Source: JAWXCF01 sp034440515
GTDB taxonomy: Bacteria > Bacteroidota > Bacteroidia > CAILMK01
Direction: 5' to 3'
DNA length: 29,621 bases
Assembly: GCA_034440515.1 (NCBI GenBank)
Contig: JAWXCF010000125.1
Location: forward strand, 1-29,621
Shown here: piece by piece, positions 16,085-23,994 of the stretch
Position numbering within the stretch: the first letter of the stretch is position 1
Layout of the letters: each line of letters opens with the position of its first letter
Notes under the pieces: generated by a model
Databases searched by the model: none
Told to the model about the DNA's origin: nothing
Seen by the model: only the letters and a program-made list of their open reading frames with translations
Made by a program: the position numbers and the translations under genes

Positions 16085-16843
16085 ATGATCAACAATCATA
16101 AAGTGGTGGTAGTAATGCCTGCCTACAATGCAGCTGCCACACTAGAGCGTACCTACAGTGAGATTGATCGCAATATAGTAGATGATGTGATACTGGTAGA
16201 CGACCACAGTAGGGACAATACTTCAATATTGGCTAAAAGTTTGGGCATCAATCATATTATCAGGCACGAGAAGAATAAGGGATATGGTGGCAATCAAAAA
16301 ACTTGTTACGATACTGCCCTAGGGTTGGGTGCAGATATAGTTATAATGGTTCACCCAGACTATCAATATACGCCACTTTTAATTCCGAGTATTGCGCACA
16401 TATTAGCTAGTGGACTGTACCCAGTTGTATATGCCAGCCGAATATTAGGTAAAGGGGCATTAAGAGGTGGAATGCCAATGTATAAATATATAGCTAACAG
16501 GATTCTGACCCTGTTTCAAAACCTGATGATGAGTCAGAAACTTAGCGAGTATCATACTGGTTACAGAGCCTTTACTAAAGAAGTATTATTGGGCATTGAT
16601 TATCATTTAAATAGTGATGACTTTGTATTTGACAATCAAATCACAGCCCAGATATTTTACGCAGGCTTTGACATAGCAGAGGTTACCTGCCCAACCAAAT
16701 ATTTTGAAGAAGCTAGTAGCATTAACTTTAAGCGTAGCAGCATTTATGGTCTTGGCGTACTGTTAACCAGCATCCAATACAGATTGCAAAAGTGGGGAAT
16801 AGGCAACTACAAGATTTTTCAATTTGCAAAACAAAGTAAATAA
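16085..16843 (+). CDS. Family 2 glycosyltransferase, dolichol-phosphate-mannose-synthase type
   Basis: The 252-residue enzyme has VVVVMPAYNAAATL at 7-20, ILVDDHSRDNT at 36-46, HEKNKGYGGNQ at 61-71 and MVHPDYQYTP at 88-97, the pattern of DPM1-like enzymes that transfer a sugar from a nucleotide to a polyprenyl phosphate. The late FDIAEVTCPTKYF block is also common to that group. It has no membrane helices of its own. It begins a run with rfbF and rfbG (37 bases to rfbF), so it may use or precede a deoxysugar step in surface glycan assembly. The ATG at 16085 is required because the next ATG falls inside the first strand. Confidence 0.85.
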   Translation: MINNHKVVVVMPAYNAAATLERTYSEIDRNIVDDVILVDDHSRDNTSILAKSLGINHIIRHEKNKGYGGNQKTCYDTALGLGADIVIMVHPDYQYTPLLIPSIAHILASGLYPVVYASRILGKGALRGGMPMYKYIANRILTLFQNLMMSQKLSEYHTGYRAFTKEVLLGIDYHLNSDDFVFDNQITAQIFYAGFDIAEVTCPTKYFEEASSINFKRSSIYGLGVLLTSIQYRLQKWGIGNYKIFQFAKQSK

Positions 16844-16880
16844 GCATATATTAGCTATTATTGAATTAAAACACTGACAA

Positions 16881-17666
16881 ATGAAAGTAGTCATATTCGC
16901 AGGGGGAAAGGGTACCAGAATAAGTGAAGAAAGCCACTTAAAACCCAAACCGATGATTGCTATTGGGGCAAAACCCATATTGTGGCATATAATGAAGATA
17001 TATGATGCCTATGGGTATAATGATTTTATCATTTGTCTAGGGTATAAGGGCTACGTGATAAAGGAATATTTTATCAACTACTTTTTGCATAATTCTGACC
17101 TAACTGTTGATCTAATAGATAATACTGTTACGGTACATAATAGCCCAACAGAGAGTTTTAAAATAACAATGGTGGAGACTGGGCTGGAAACAATGACAGC
17201 TGGCAGGTTAAAGCGAGTGCAGAAATATATACCAGAGGGTGAAGACTTTATGTTGACCTATGGTGACGGCGTAGCAAACGTAAACCTAAATGAACTAGAA
17301 AAATTTCACCACCAACACGGGGGGGTAGTTACAATGACTGCTATACAACCAGGCAGTAGATTTGGCGTAATGGAGGTAGATGATGCAAACAGAGTGTCTG
17401 CATTTAAAGAAAAGCCAAATGACGATGGCGTATGGATAAACGGTGGATTCTTTGTATTAAAATCAGAGGTATTTAATTACTTGACTGTTGATGCAGATAA
17501 TATAATGTGGGAACGCCAACCACTAGAGGATTTAACCAAAGCAGGGCAACTGAACGTATATAAACACAATGGGTTTTGGAAATGTATGGATACCCTAAGG
17601 GACTGTATAGATCTAAACGAAATGTGGGAAAATAAACCTGAATGGAAAGTGTGGAATGATAAATAG
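16881..17666 (+). CDS. rfbF: Glucose-1-phosphate cytidylyltransferase
   Basis: The enzyme makes CDP-glucose from CTP and glucose-1-phosphate. The 261-residue protein has the nucleotidyltransferase signature FAGGKGTRISEES at 6-18 with KPKPMI at 21-26, CLGYKGYVIKEYF at 52-64, and the metal-binding YGDGV at 127-131. The SEES(x)KPKPM spacing is characteristic of RfbF rather than the thymidylyl enzyme RfbA. Length matches the family (about 257). Its end overlaps the start of rfbG by 11 bases. Confidence 0.95.
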   Translation: MKVVIFAGGKGTRISEESHLKPKPMIAIGAKPILWHIMKIYDAYGYNDFIICLGYKGYVIKEYFINYFLHNSDLTVDLIDNTVTVHNSPTESFKITMVETGLETMTAGRLKRVQKYIPEGEDFMLTYGDGVANVNLNELEKFHHQHGGVVTMTAIQPGSRFGVMEVDDANRVSAFKEKPNDDGVWINGGFFVLKSEVFNYLTVDADNIMWERQPLEDLTKAGQLNVYKHNGFWKCMDTLRDCIDLNEMWENKPEWKVWNDK

Positions 17667-18729
17667 ACTGAAAACCACATTTGCAAATAAGCGAATATTC
17701 ATAACTGGACATACAGGATTTAAAGGAACCTGGATGCTAGCAGTACTAAATTACCTAGGAAATAATGAAGTAATGGGCTATGCCCTTGCCGCAGATGATG
17801 GCAGTATGTACAATGCGATAGATGGCGACTCGCTATGCCACAGTATAATTGCAGATATAAGGGACGCTGATAGATTGACTGAAGAAATTAGCCGATTTCA
17901 ACCAGACTATATTATTCACCTAGCAGCACAAGCGCTTGTAATAGACGCATACCAATTCCCGGCCTATACTTGGGATGTAAATGTGATGGGTACGGTAAAT
18001 GTAATGAACGCAATTAAACTGAGTGGTCATAATTGCTACGCAGTGCTGGTAACTACAGATAAAGTTTATGAAAACAAAGAATGGTATTACCCTTACCGTG
18101 AGAACGATACATTGGGTGGACACGACCCGTATGCAAGTAGTAAGGCAGCAGCCGAGTTAGCAGTAAGTAGTTTCAGACGTTCGTTTTTCCCAATTCACGA
18201 ATATGCTAAGCATCAGCAGGCAATTGCCTCAGCTAGAGCAGGTAACGTAATAGGTGGTGGTGATTGGAGTGCAAATAGATTGGTGCCAGACATTGCCCGA
18301 GCTTTGCTAAGTGAAGGTTCAGTAGTGGTGCGAAACCCAAACTCTGTGCGACCTTGGCAACACGTATTAGAACCTGTATGTGCCTATTTACTTTTGGCGT
18401 CGCAGCTTGGGCAAGATCCTAAACTGCATAGTCAAGCTTACAATATAGGACCCAATCAAGAAGATGTGTTGTCAGTAGAGGAACTGGTGAATAAATGCCT
18501 AATGGCTTGGGGTGGTGGGACATACACCAACTTACCAAATGCTAGTGCAGTGCACGAGGCGAATCTATTGCAATTAGATATAAGTTTGGCTAAAAACCTA
18601 CTGAATTGGCAGCCTAAGTGGAACAGTGCTAAGGCAATAGAAATGACAATAGATTGGTATAAGAATCATCTAAATCAGCAGTTTGCCCTGACATTAGCCC
18701 AAGTAGATGAGTATTTAAGCTCAGAATAA
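17656..18729 (+). CDS. rfbG: CDP-glucose 4,6-dehydratase
   Basis: The 357-residue short-chain dehydrogenase converts CDP-glucose to CDP-4-keto-6-deoxyglucose. It shows the NAD motif GHTGFKG at 18-24, HLAAQALV at 88-95, TTDKVYEN at 133-140 and the catalytic Y159-x3-K163 in DPYASSKAAAE. GHTGFKGTW and the AQALV segment separate it from dTDP- and GDP-sugar dehydratases. The ATG overlaps rfbF by 11 bases. No rfbH or later CDP-dideoxysugar gene follows, so the fate of the product is not visible in this window. Confidence 0.95.
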   Translation: MINRLKTTFANKRIFITGHTGFKGTWMLAVLNYLGNNEVMGYALAADDGSMYNAIDGDSLCHSIIADIRDADRLTEEISRFQPDYIIHLAAQALVIDAYQFPAYTWDVNVMGTVNVMNAIKLSGHNCYAVLVTTDKVYENKEWYYPYRENDTLGGHDPYASSKAAAELAVSSFRRSFFPIHEYAKHQQAIASARAGNVIGGGDWSANRLVPDIARALLSEGSVVVRNPNSVRPWQHVLEPVCAYLLLASQLGQDPKLHSQAYNIGPNQEDVLSVEELVNKCLMAWGGGTYTNLPNASAVHEANLLQLDISLAKNLLNWQPKWNSAKAIEMTIDWYKNHLNQQFALTLAQVDEYLSSE

Positions 18730-18794
18730 ATAGACTGTGTTTTAGAATAGAGTTATTTGTTTACCTGCCTTCAGCAATATTACAGGCAAGACTT

Positions 18795-18802
18795 TACTTT
18801 TG
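18795..18802 (+). promoter_or_regulatory. Bacteroidetes -7 element (TACTTTTG)
   Basis: TACTTTTG ends 12 bases before the ATG at 18815. It overlaps a TTG at 18800 that opens the same frame, which argues that translation starts at 18815 (or 18830) and not at 18800. Confidence 0.5.
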
Positions 18803-18814
18803 TGCTGCACAGTA

Positions 18815-20071
18815 ATGAACAATACAAGAATGAGTACTACCCTAGACAGATTGCGTCAATATGAGGCTACAGAACCCTATATCAGCTTCGAGTGGCACGA
18901 CTCTGAGACAGATGCAGTAGGGTATGCTGTGATAAACAGCCTAAGGGGTGGTGCAGCAGGTGGAGGCACCAGAATGCGTAAAGATTTAGATAAGAATGAA
19001 GTAACCAGTCTGGCAAAGACTATGGAGATTAAGTTTAGTGTGTGCGGCCCAGCCATAGGAGGTGCAAAATCTGGAATCAACTTCGACCCAAGCGACCCAA
19101 GAAAGGAAGCTGTATTGCACAGATGGTATCAGGCTTTAATGCCAATATTAAAAACCTATTATGGTACAGGTGGCGACCTGAACATAGACGAAATACACGA
19201 GGTAATACCTATTACTAATAAATACGGACTTGAACATCCACAAGAGGGTGTGCTAATGGGTCACTTTAAACCTGATAATGACCTTAAACTAAAGCTTATA
19301 AATCAGCTGCAAATTGGAGTTAGCTTTAGGTTGATGACAGAATTCTACTCACCAGATTTACATAGGAACTATACTGTAGCAGATATGATAACAGGTTGGG
19401 GAGTAGCCGTAGCCGTAAAGCATTATTATAAAATATGGCTCAACCAAACCATAGCTGGTAAACGTGCTACCATACAGGGTTGGGGAAATGTTGCTGCAGC
19501 AGCTACCTATTTCTTAGCACAAGATGGAGTTAAAATAGTAGGCATAATAGACAGAGTTGGTGGTCTGATAAACGAAGACGGTTACTCATTTAGTGAAGTA
19601 AAGACACTGTTTAACACCAGAATCGGCAATTCTTTATCGCACGACAATCTATTGTCATTTGAAGACGTAAATGAAAAAATATGGTCTGTACCCTCAGACA
19701 TATTTATACCAGCAGCTGCCAGCCGTCTAGTTAATAAGTCACAACTAGAGTCTATGAAAGTAGCTGGAGTGCAGATAATAAGTAGTGGAGCAAATGTACC
19801 CTTTGCCGACCCAGAGATATTTATGGGTGAAAATGCCCAATTTGCAGATGAAAACTTTAGTGTGCTAGCAGACTTTATTGCCAATTGTGGAATGGCTAGA
19901 GTATTTGCTTACTTAATGCAACAAAATTCGGAATTAACTGACAAAGCAATATTCGAAGACGTAGAAGCTGTTATTAAACAAGCCTTAATTGAATTGTATA
20001 AATCTCATAATGAAGCTACCAATTTGATGGCTGGAGCGCTTAGTTTGGCATTAGATAAACTAAAAAGTTAG
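18815..20071 (+). CDS. Glu/Leu/Phe/Val dehydrogenase
   Basis: The enzyme performs reversible NAD(P)-linked oxidative deamination of an amino acid. The product is 418 residues from the ATG at 18815. It carries an N-terminal dimerisation domain with the catalytic-lysine block CGPAIGGAKSGINFDP (K85), GTGGDLNIDE with the catalytic aspartate region, and a Rossmann domain with the dinucleotide motif QGWGNVAAAATYF and the acidic strand-end IIDRVGG. Length and motifs fit the hexameric family, but I cannot tell glutamate from leucine specificity by eye. It has its own promoter-like element and a hairpin just after the TAG stop, so it appears to be a single-gene unit. Confidence 0.9.
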   Translation: MNNTRMSTTLDRLRQYEATEPYISFEWHDSETDAVGYAVINSLRGGAAGGGTRMRKDLDKNEVTSLAKTMEIKFSVCGPAIGGAKSGINFDPSDPRKEAVLHRWYQALMPILKTYYGTGGDLNIDEIHEVIPITNKYGLEHPQEGVLMGHFKPDNDLKLKLINQLQIGVSFRLMTEFYSPDLHRNYTVADMITGWGVAVAVKHYYKIWLNQTIAGKRATIQGWGNVAAAATYFLAQDGVKIVGIIDRVGGLINEDGYSFSEVKTLFNTRIGNSLSHDNLLSFEDVNEKIWSVPSDIFIPAAASRLVNKSQLESMKVAGVQIISSGANVPFADPEIFMGENAQFADENFSVLADFIANCGMARVFAYLMQQNSELTDKAIFEDVEAVIKQALIELYKSHNEATNLMAGALSLALDKLKS

Positions 20072-20078
20072 CATTTTT

Positions 20079-20104
20079 TTACTATTATTTTGACGAAATA
20101 GTAA
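20079..20104 (+). terminator. AT-rich inverted repeat after the amino acid dehydrogenase
   Basis: TTACTATT at 20079-20086 is perfectly complementary to AATAGTAA at 20097-20104 with a ten-base loop, seven bases after the stop codon. The stem is AT-only apart from one C-G pair and lacks a following T-run, so it is at best a weak terminator. Confidence 0.3.
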
Positions 20105-20198
20105 CAATCATTACAATAAAATTCCCGACTATTTAGGTTACCTTAATTTAAATAATTGTAAAGGTGTAATATATTTTTATGATAGTAATCACTAATTT

Positions 20199-20216
20199 AT
20201 TGCTTGGATTGCTTGG
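20199..20216. repeat. Tandem duplication of ATTGCTTGG
   Basis: Two exact adjacent copies of ATTGCTTGG lie about 170 bases upstream of the AraC-type gene. It may be a paired regulator site or a simple slippage event. Confidence 0.5.
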
Positions 20217-20342
20217 TGAAAATACTATTTTTAGTATATAAAAATAACAAAAACGTGAGGTATCTTACATTTTAACAAAAAAGGGAAAAATTGATAATTA
20301 AATTTTTTTTAATTAATTCGTCCTCTTATTGCCGCTCAAGAT

Positions 20343-20357
20343 ACTCTTAATTAGAGT
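20343..20357. promoter_or_regulatory. Short inverted repeat before the AraC-type gene
   Basis: ACTCT and AGAGT flank a five-base AT centre, 30 bases before the ATG at 20388. The position suits an operator for self-regulation, but the arms are only five bases long. Confidence 0.25.
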
Positions 20358-20387
20358 TGACTGTTAAAGCTAACCAACTAAAACTAT

Positions 20388-21206
20388 ATGTATTCTGCTA
20401 AATTACTTTCAGGTTTGAACCTGCAAAGCCTCCCTGCTAAATTTGTCAGGCTATCCGAAAAACTATTAGAAGATCAATTAATAGGAATGCCTTCGTTCGC
20501 AAACTGTATTATTTCTGCTATAGATAAAAAAACTAATGTAAGGGAGGTCTCTTACTTTGTACCATTAGGGGTATTATTCGATAAGGAAAAAATGCCGCTT
20601 TTATTTCAACCCTATTATGAATTTGAGTTGTTGTTTTTCACTGCGCACAGCTGGAATATTCCCATTTACGATTTAATAAATGCAGATATACTGCATCTTA
20701 CAGACCAGAATCAAGTAACCAATTCCATTAGAATTATCATTAAGGAACTTGATTTCGTACGTTCTTACAGTAAAGAAATAACCAATGCTGCACTTAATGC
20801 TATTAACTTCCTGATATTTAGAGAATTAGAAGTTTCACAACCTGATATTTTAATACAATTTAGAAATTTACTTTCTGATAATCGCCTACTAACTACGCTA
20901 AAATATATTCACGCTAATATATTCGACGATTTAGAGTTCGAATCTGTGGCTACTGAACTTGGGGTTTGCAATGGCTATTTGGGGCAATATTTTAAGCGAG
21001 TAATGGGAATACCCCTACTAAACTACGCCTCACAGTGTAAGGTTAGAATTGGGTTAGAACTGTTAATTAGCAGCGATTTACCTATTAATGTGATTAGCGA
21101 TAAGATTGGTTTTATAGATCAGTCATATTTTAATCGTAAATTCAAGCAAAGTTTCCATTTAAACCCTAGGCACTACAGAAGTCAATATTACAAGCTGAGA
21201 GCATAA
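20388..21206 (+). CDS. AraC-family transcriptional regulator
   Basis: The 272-residue protein ends with a two-helix-turn-helix AraC/XylS domain from about residue 170: FDDLEFESVATELGVCNGYL then YFKRVMGIPLLNYASQCKVR, and the second unit with INVISDKIGFIDQSYFNRKF and the family's closing NPRHYR. The N-terminal 150 residues show no cupin or sensor motif I recognise; they are rich in hydrophobic and acidic residues. It is an isolated gene with long AT-rich spacers on both sides, so its targets are not evident. The decayed histidine kinase downstream is not obviously linked. Confidence 0.88.
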   Translation: MYSAKLLSGLNLQSLPAKFVRLSEKLLEDQLIGMPSFANCIISAIDKKTNVREVSYFVPLGVLFDKEKMPLLFQPYYEFELLFFTAHSWNIPIYDLINADILHLTDQNQVTNSIRIIIKELDFVRSYSKEITNAALNAINFLIFRELEVSQPDILIQFRNLLSDNRLLTTLKYIHANIFDDLEFESVATELGVCNGYLGQYFKRVMGIPLLNYASQCKVRIGLELLISSDLPINVISDKIGFIDQSYFNRKFKQSFHLNPRHYRSQYYKLRA

Positions 21207-21566
21207 TTTTACTATTGCAATATGATTTATGTACTTTACTTGAATATTGTAAATAATATTAGTCTTAGGATACTTAATATTAATTATAAGAAAATTTACT
21301 GTAAAGGCAAAACGGATTGGTGCCACATTGCGTATTTAACCAAATGTGTAGCTAAAATTCAATAATTTTGAATTTGTAACGATGTATAACTGTCATACTA
21401 CCTATTGTAAGATACAGATATTTTATGCTAAATAATTGTAACAATATTTGAAAGATTTGCTGCTTTACTGTCACATATTTGAATTCTGGATTGAAAGTAT
21501 GCATAGAATTGAGATTAGGAATTTCTAATTGCCACTTTGGTATTAATTACAAGAAGGGCACATAGT
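21207..21566. other. AT-rich intergenic region
   Basis: There is no frame longer than a few dozen codons and no motif I can name. It may hold the eroded 5' part of the kinase remnant that follows. Confidence 0.4.
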
Positions 21567-21837
21567 CTGGTACAAAATGCTAATCCTGATACTATCATTT
21601 AACTGGGAAAAGTGAAAGAGGAGTGGAATGTATTAGTACACTCTATGCATTGGGAATCTTGAAGATAAAGGTCTGGGACTTGGGCTATATATGGTAAAAA
21701 AAGCAGCAGAGCTTTAAAAAGGCGAGGTGCATTGGCTTAAAGAGAGTTTACCATATACCCATTTTAGGGTAATTATTTCATTCCAAGTTTATTCAGAACA
21801 ATGGGAGGAAACTGCATTTGTATTGAATGTGGTTTAG
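21567..21837 (+). pseudogene. Remnant of a histidine kinase ATPase domain
   Basis: Two frames carry pieces of a kinase catalytic domain in the right order. In one, LVQNA at 21567-21581 resembles the N box and is followed, after a TAA at 21600, by KVKEEWNVLV. In the next frame, DKGLGLGLYMVKKAAEL at 21664-21714 is a clear G2 box; the frame then meets TAA at 21715 and continues as KGEVHWLKESLPYTHFRVII to a TAG at 21835. The spacing and order match the ATP-binding domain of a two-component sensor. At least one frameshift and two stops make it non-functional, and no dimerisation His-box is visible upstream. Confidence 0.6.
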
Positions 21838-21923
21838 AACTTCGACAATTAAAATTTAATAAGTTAGAGTCGCAATATTTTAATTTATTAATTTAGGCAT
21901 AAATTCTGCTTTATATTAGTGGT

Positions 21924-23117
21924 ATGTGCATTCGCAATATTGTTTTACTACTTTCATTTTTTGTAAGTGCTAGGTTAGTAGCACAGGTAGAGGTAGTTAG
22001 GCTAAGTGATTTGCCGAGATATGATGCTAGAAATTATATTCCTTATGATTCTAATCAATATCCAGTTAAACACATTAGAATCGCAATACATCTATTTCAA
22101 TGTGCTGATGGTACGGGAAACTTTGGCAAAGATGCCTGGAGCCGTGATGTGATAGGTAGAATTCTGAATCACAGCAATGGCAAATTTAGAAATGTAGAGT
22201 TATTATATCCTGTCAGCCCAGACCCATACTATGTATTAATACCCGATAGCCGAATACACATAGTACTAGACACCATATATGAGCATAGAGATGATACTGA
22301 TCAAGCATTTAATGTAGGATTAGGAATAAAAAAGCCGAATGCCCCTATAGGCGACAGCCTAATGAATGAGGGTCGAGCATTTACCAAGGCAGAAAATATG
22401 TGGGATAAGTACGTAGCAAATCTGCCGATCAGACAACGAGATAGCGCCATTCACGTATTTTTCTTTGAAGCTAATACGTTTAAAAATAAGGGTATGGCGC
22501 GAGACCTGTTTAATGGTAAATGGCTATATGTACTTGGCGCATACGGATTTGCAGCCAGCGACTCTACTCACCCAGACCATTGGACTATTGGCAATACCTT
22601 GGCACACGAAATAGGTCATAGCCTTGGGTTGCAGCACCCATTTCACAATAACGACTGTACTGACCTGCCCAATACTAGTATGGGACAAAGCAACAATGTA
22701 ATGGACTATTGGCCAAAGGCTGGAAACGGTCTTAGTCCACAACAAATGGGCTATATGCATCTCGGCTTAAGTGGTTTGCGCGGAAATGTCCATCAAGTTG
22801 TTGTGCCATATTGGCTTAAGAAGAGTACACAGCAAGCTTTACTAATTTCTGGAACTGATACTGTAAAATGGCTTGGTGATAAATTTATAAATCGAGACAT
22901 TGATGTGCAGGCTGGCTCAACACTCTTCATATCATCTCAAATTACTGCTGCACCAAATTGTGTAATAACCATAATGCCAAATGCAAGCGTGGTAATAGCC
23001 AAGACTGCTCAATTTAAAAATATTAATTCAGACCAATATTTTAAGATAGTTGAGAAACGACGATTTTTAAGAAAAACATTAAAAGGAGAATTGATAGATG
23101 AAGCAAAAGCTGAATAA
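21924..23117 (+). CDS. Secreted metzincin zinc metallopeptidase (M43-like)
   Basis: The 397-residue protein has a signal peptide (about 1-20, ending LVAQ) and a full metzincin site HEIGHSLGLQH at 228-238, with E229 as catalytic base, followed by a Met-turn NVMDYW (M260). The HPF after the site and SPQQMGYMH at 271-279 match pappalysin-like M43 peptidases of Bacteroidetes. The last 110 residues form a strand-rich extension, including a TVKWLGDKFINRDIDVQAGS segment, without a type IX sorting domain, so it may be periplasmic or a surface protein exported otherwise. It is preceded by the kinase remnant and followed by a 208-base AT-rich spacer before sdhC. Confidence 0.83.
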   Translation: MCIRNIVLLLSFFVSARLVAQVEVVRLSDLPRYDARNYIPYDSNQYPVKHIRIAIHLFQCADGTGNFGKDAWSRDVIGRILNHSNGKFRNVELLYPVSPDPYYVLIPDSRIHIVLDTIYEHRDDTDQAFNVGLGIKKPNAPIGDSLMNEGRAFTKAENMWDKYVANLPIRQRDSAIHVFFFEANTFKNKGMARDLFNGKWLYVLGAYGFAASDSTHPDHWTIGNTLAHEIGHSLGLQHPFHNNDCTDLPNTSMGQSNNVMDYWPKAGNGLSPQQMGYMHLGLSGLRGNVHQVVVPYWLKKSTQQALLISGTDTVKWLGDKFINRDIDVQAGSTLFISSQITAAPNCVITIMPNASVVIAKTAQFKNINSDQYFKIVEKRRFLRKTLKGELIDEAKAE

Positions 23118-23262
23118 TACATTTGAGAAAAAAAATTTGTTATTTCTAATAGGATTGTAGTCTTAAATAGTCTAAATAATAATTAATATAAGACTTATCA
23201 TCATCTTATTTAGATTCGGTATAAATTCATTGAAAATAACCTAATAGAGGGGTTAATTCAGC

Positions 23263-23270
23263 TACTTTTG
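23263..23270 (+). promoter_or_regulatory. Bacteroidetes -7 element (TACTTTTG) before sdhCAB
   Basis: TACTTTTG lies 55 bases before the sdhC ATG, which is a suitable place for the operon promoter. A TTG at 23230-23232 is farther away than the usual -33 spacing. Confidence 0.5.
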
Positions 23271-23325
23271 TGCGAATTAAGGGTTATAACAATATCCTTA
23301 ATTTAACTAAAATAAGAGATACTTA

Positions 23326-23982
23326 ATGAACTGGTTTACACGAACTTTTAGCTATTCTATTGGGAAGAAAGTTATATCTGCACTGACGGGACTTTTCTTG
23401 ATATTGTTTTTAGCTGTGCATTTAATTGGAAATATTAAATTGTTTGTAAATGATGGCGGTATTGCATTTAATGAGCACAGCCACACTATGACTCAAGACC
23501 CGTTGATACGGGTTATAGAAATTTTCTTATTTGCCTCTATCATCTTTCACAGTATTGATGGTGTCATATTGGCTTTGCAAAACAATAAGGCTAGACCTAT
23601 AAAATATGTTGCAAAACGCCCCAGTCCTGGCACCAAACTTAGCAGCAGAACTATGATATTGTCAGGCTTGATTATATTATTTTTCATCTGTATTCACCTA
23701 TATACATTCTTTGTACCGTATAGAATTACAGGCGAAGTAACTGATATATATAAGGCAGTAGAGGAAGCATTCGCCAGTCCATTATATGCTGGATTTTATG
23801 TATTCTGTATGATATTATTAGGCTTACACTTATTTCACGCTTTTACCAGTGCATTTCAGACATTAGGTTTTCGTCACCCAAAATATTACCCATTTATTAA
23901 GGCATTAGGCTCTGTTATCGCTATTGTTTACTCAGTAGGATTTGCCAGTATGCCAATTTATTTCCTTTTTAAAAATTTTTAA
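23326..23982 (+). CDS. sdhC: Succinate dehydrogenase cytochrome b subunit
   Basis: The 218-residue protein is the single membrane anchor of a type B succinate:quinone oxidoreductase, with about five helices (near 16-36, 61-83, 107-130, 152-174 and 190-213). Histidines in the helices (LAVHLIGN, FHSIDGV, CIHLYTFF, LHLFHAF) are placed to bind two haems b and the quinone site. Its N-terminus (SYSIGKKVISALTGLFL) is typical of the b558-type family of Bacteroidetes. The gene opens the sdhCAB operon, 12 bases before sdhA. Confidence 0.93.
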   Translation: MNWFTRTFSYSIGKKVISALTGLFLILFLAVHLIGNIKLFVNDGGIAFNEHSHTMTQDPLIRVIEIFLFASIIFHSIDGVILALQNNKARPIKYVAKRPSPGTKLSSRTMILSGLIILFFICIHLYTFFVPYRITGEVTDIYKAVEEAFASPLYAGFYVFCMILLGLHLFHAFTSAFQTLGFRHPKYYPFIKALGSVIAIVYSVGFASMPIYFLFKNF

Positions 23983-23994
23983 CATCAGTCAGAA

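Larger units (their letters stand above)
20105..20387. other. AT-rich intergenic region
   Basis: I see no gene here. It contains a tandem nine-base duplication at 20199-20216, poly-A and poly-T stretches near 20265-20315, and the 5' region of the AraC-type regulator. No TAnnTTTG element was found. Confidence 0.5.

Noticed and set aside
18800..18814. TTG at 18800 as the start of the amino acid dehydrogenase
   Set aside because: It lies inside the TACTTTTG promoter element and adds five residues not typical of the family; ATG 18815 is preferred.
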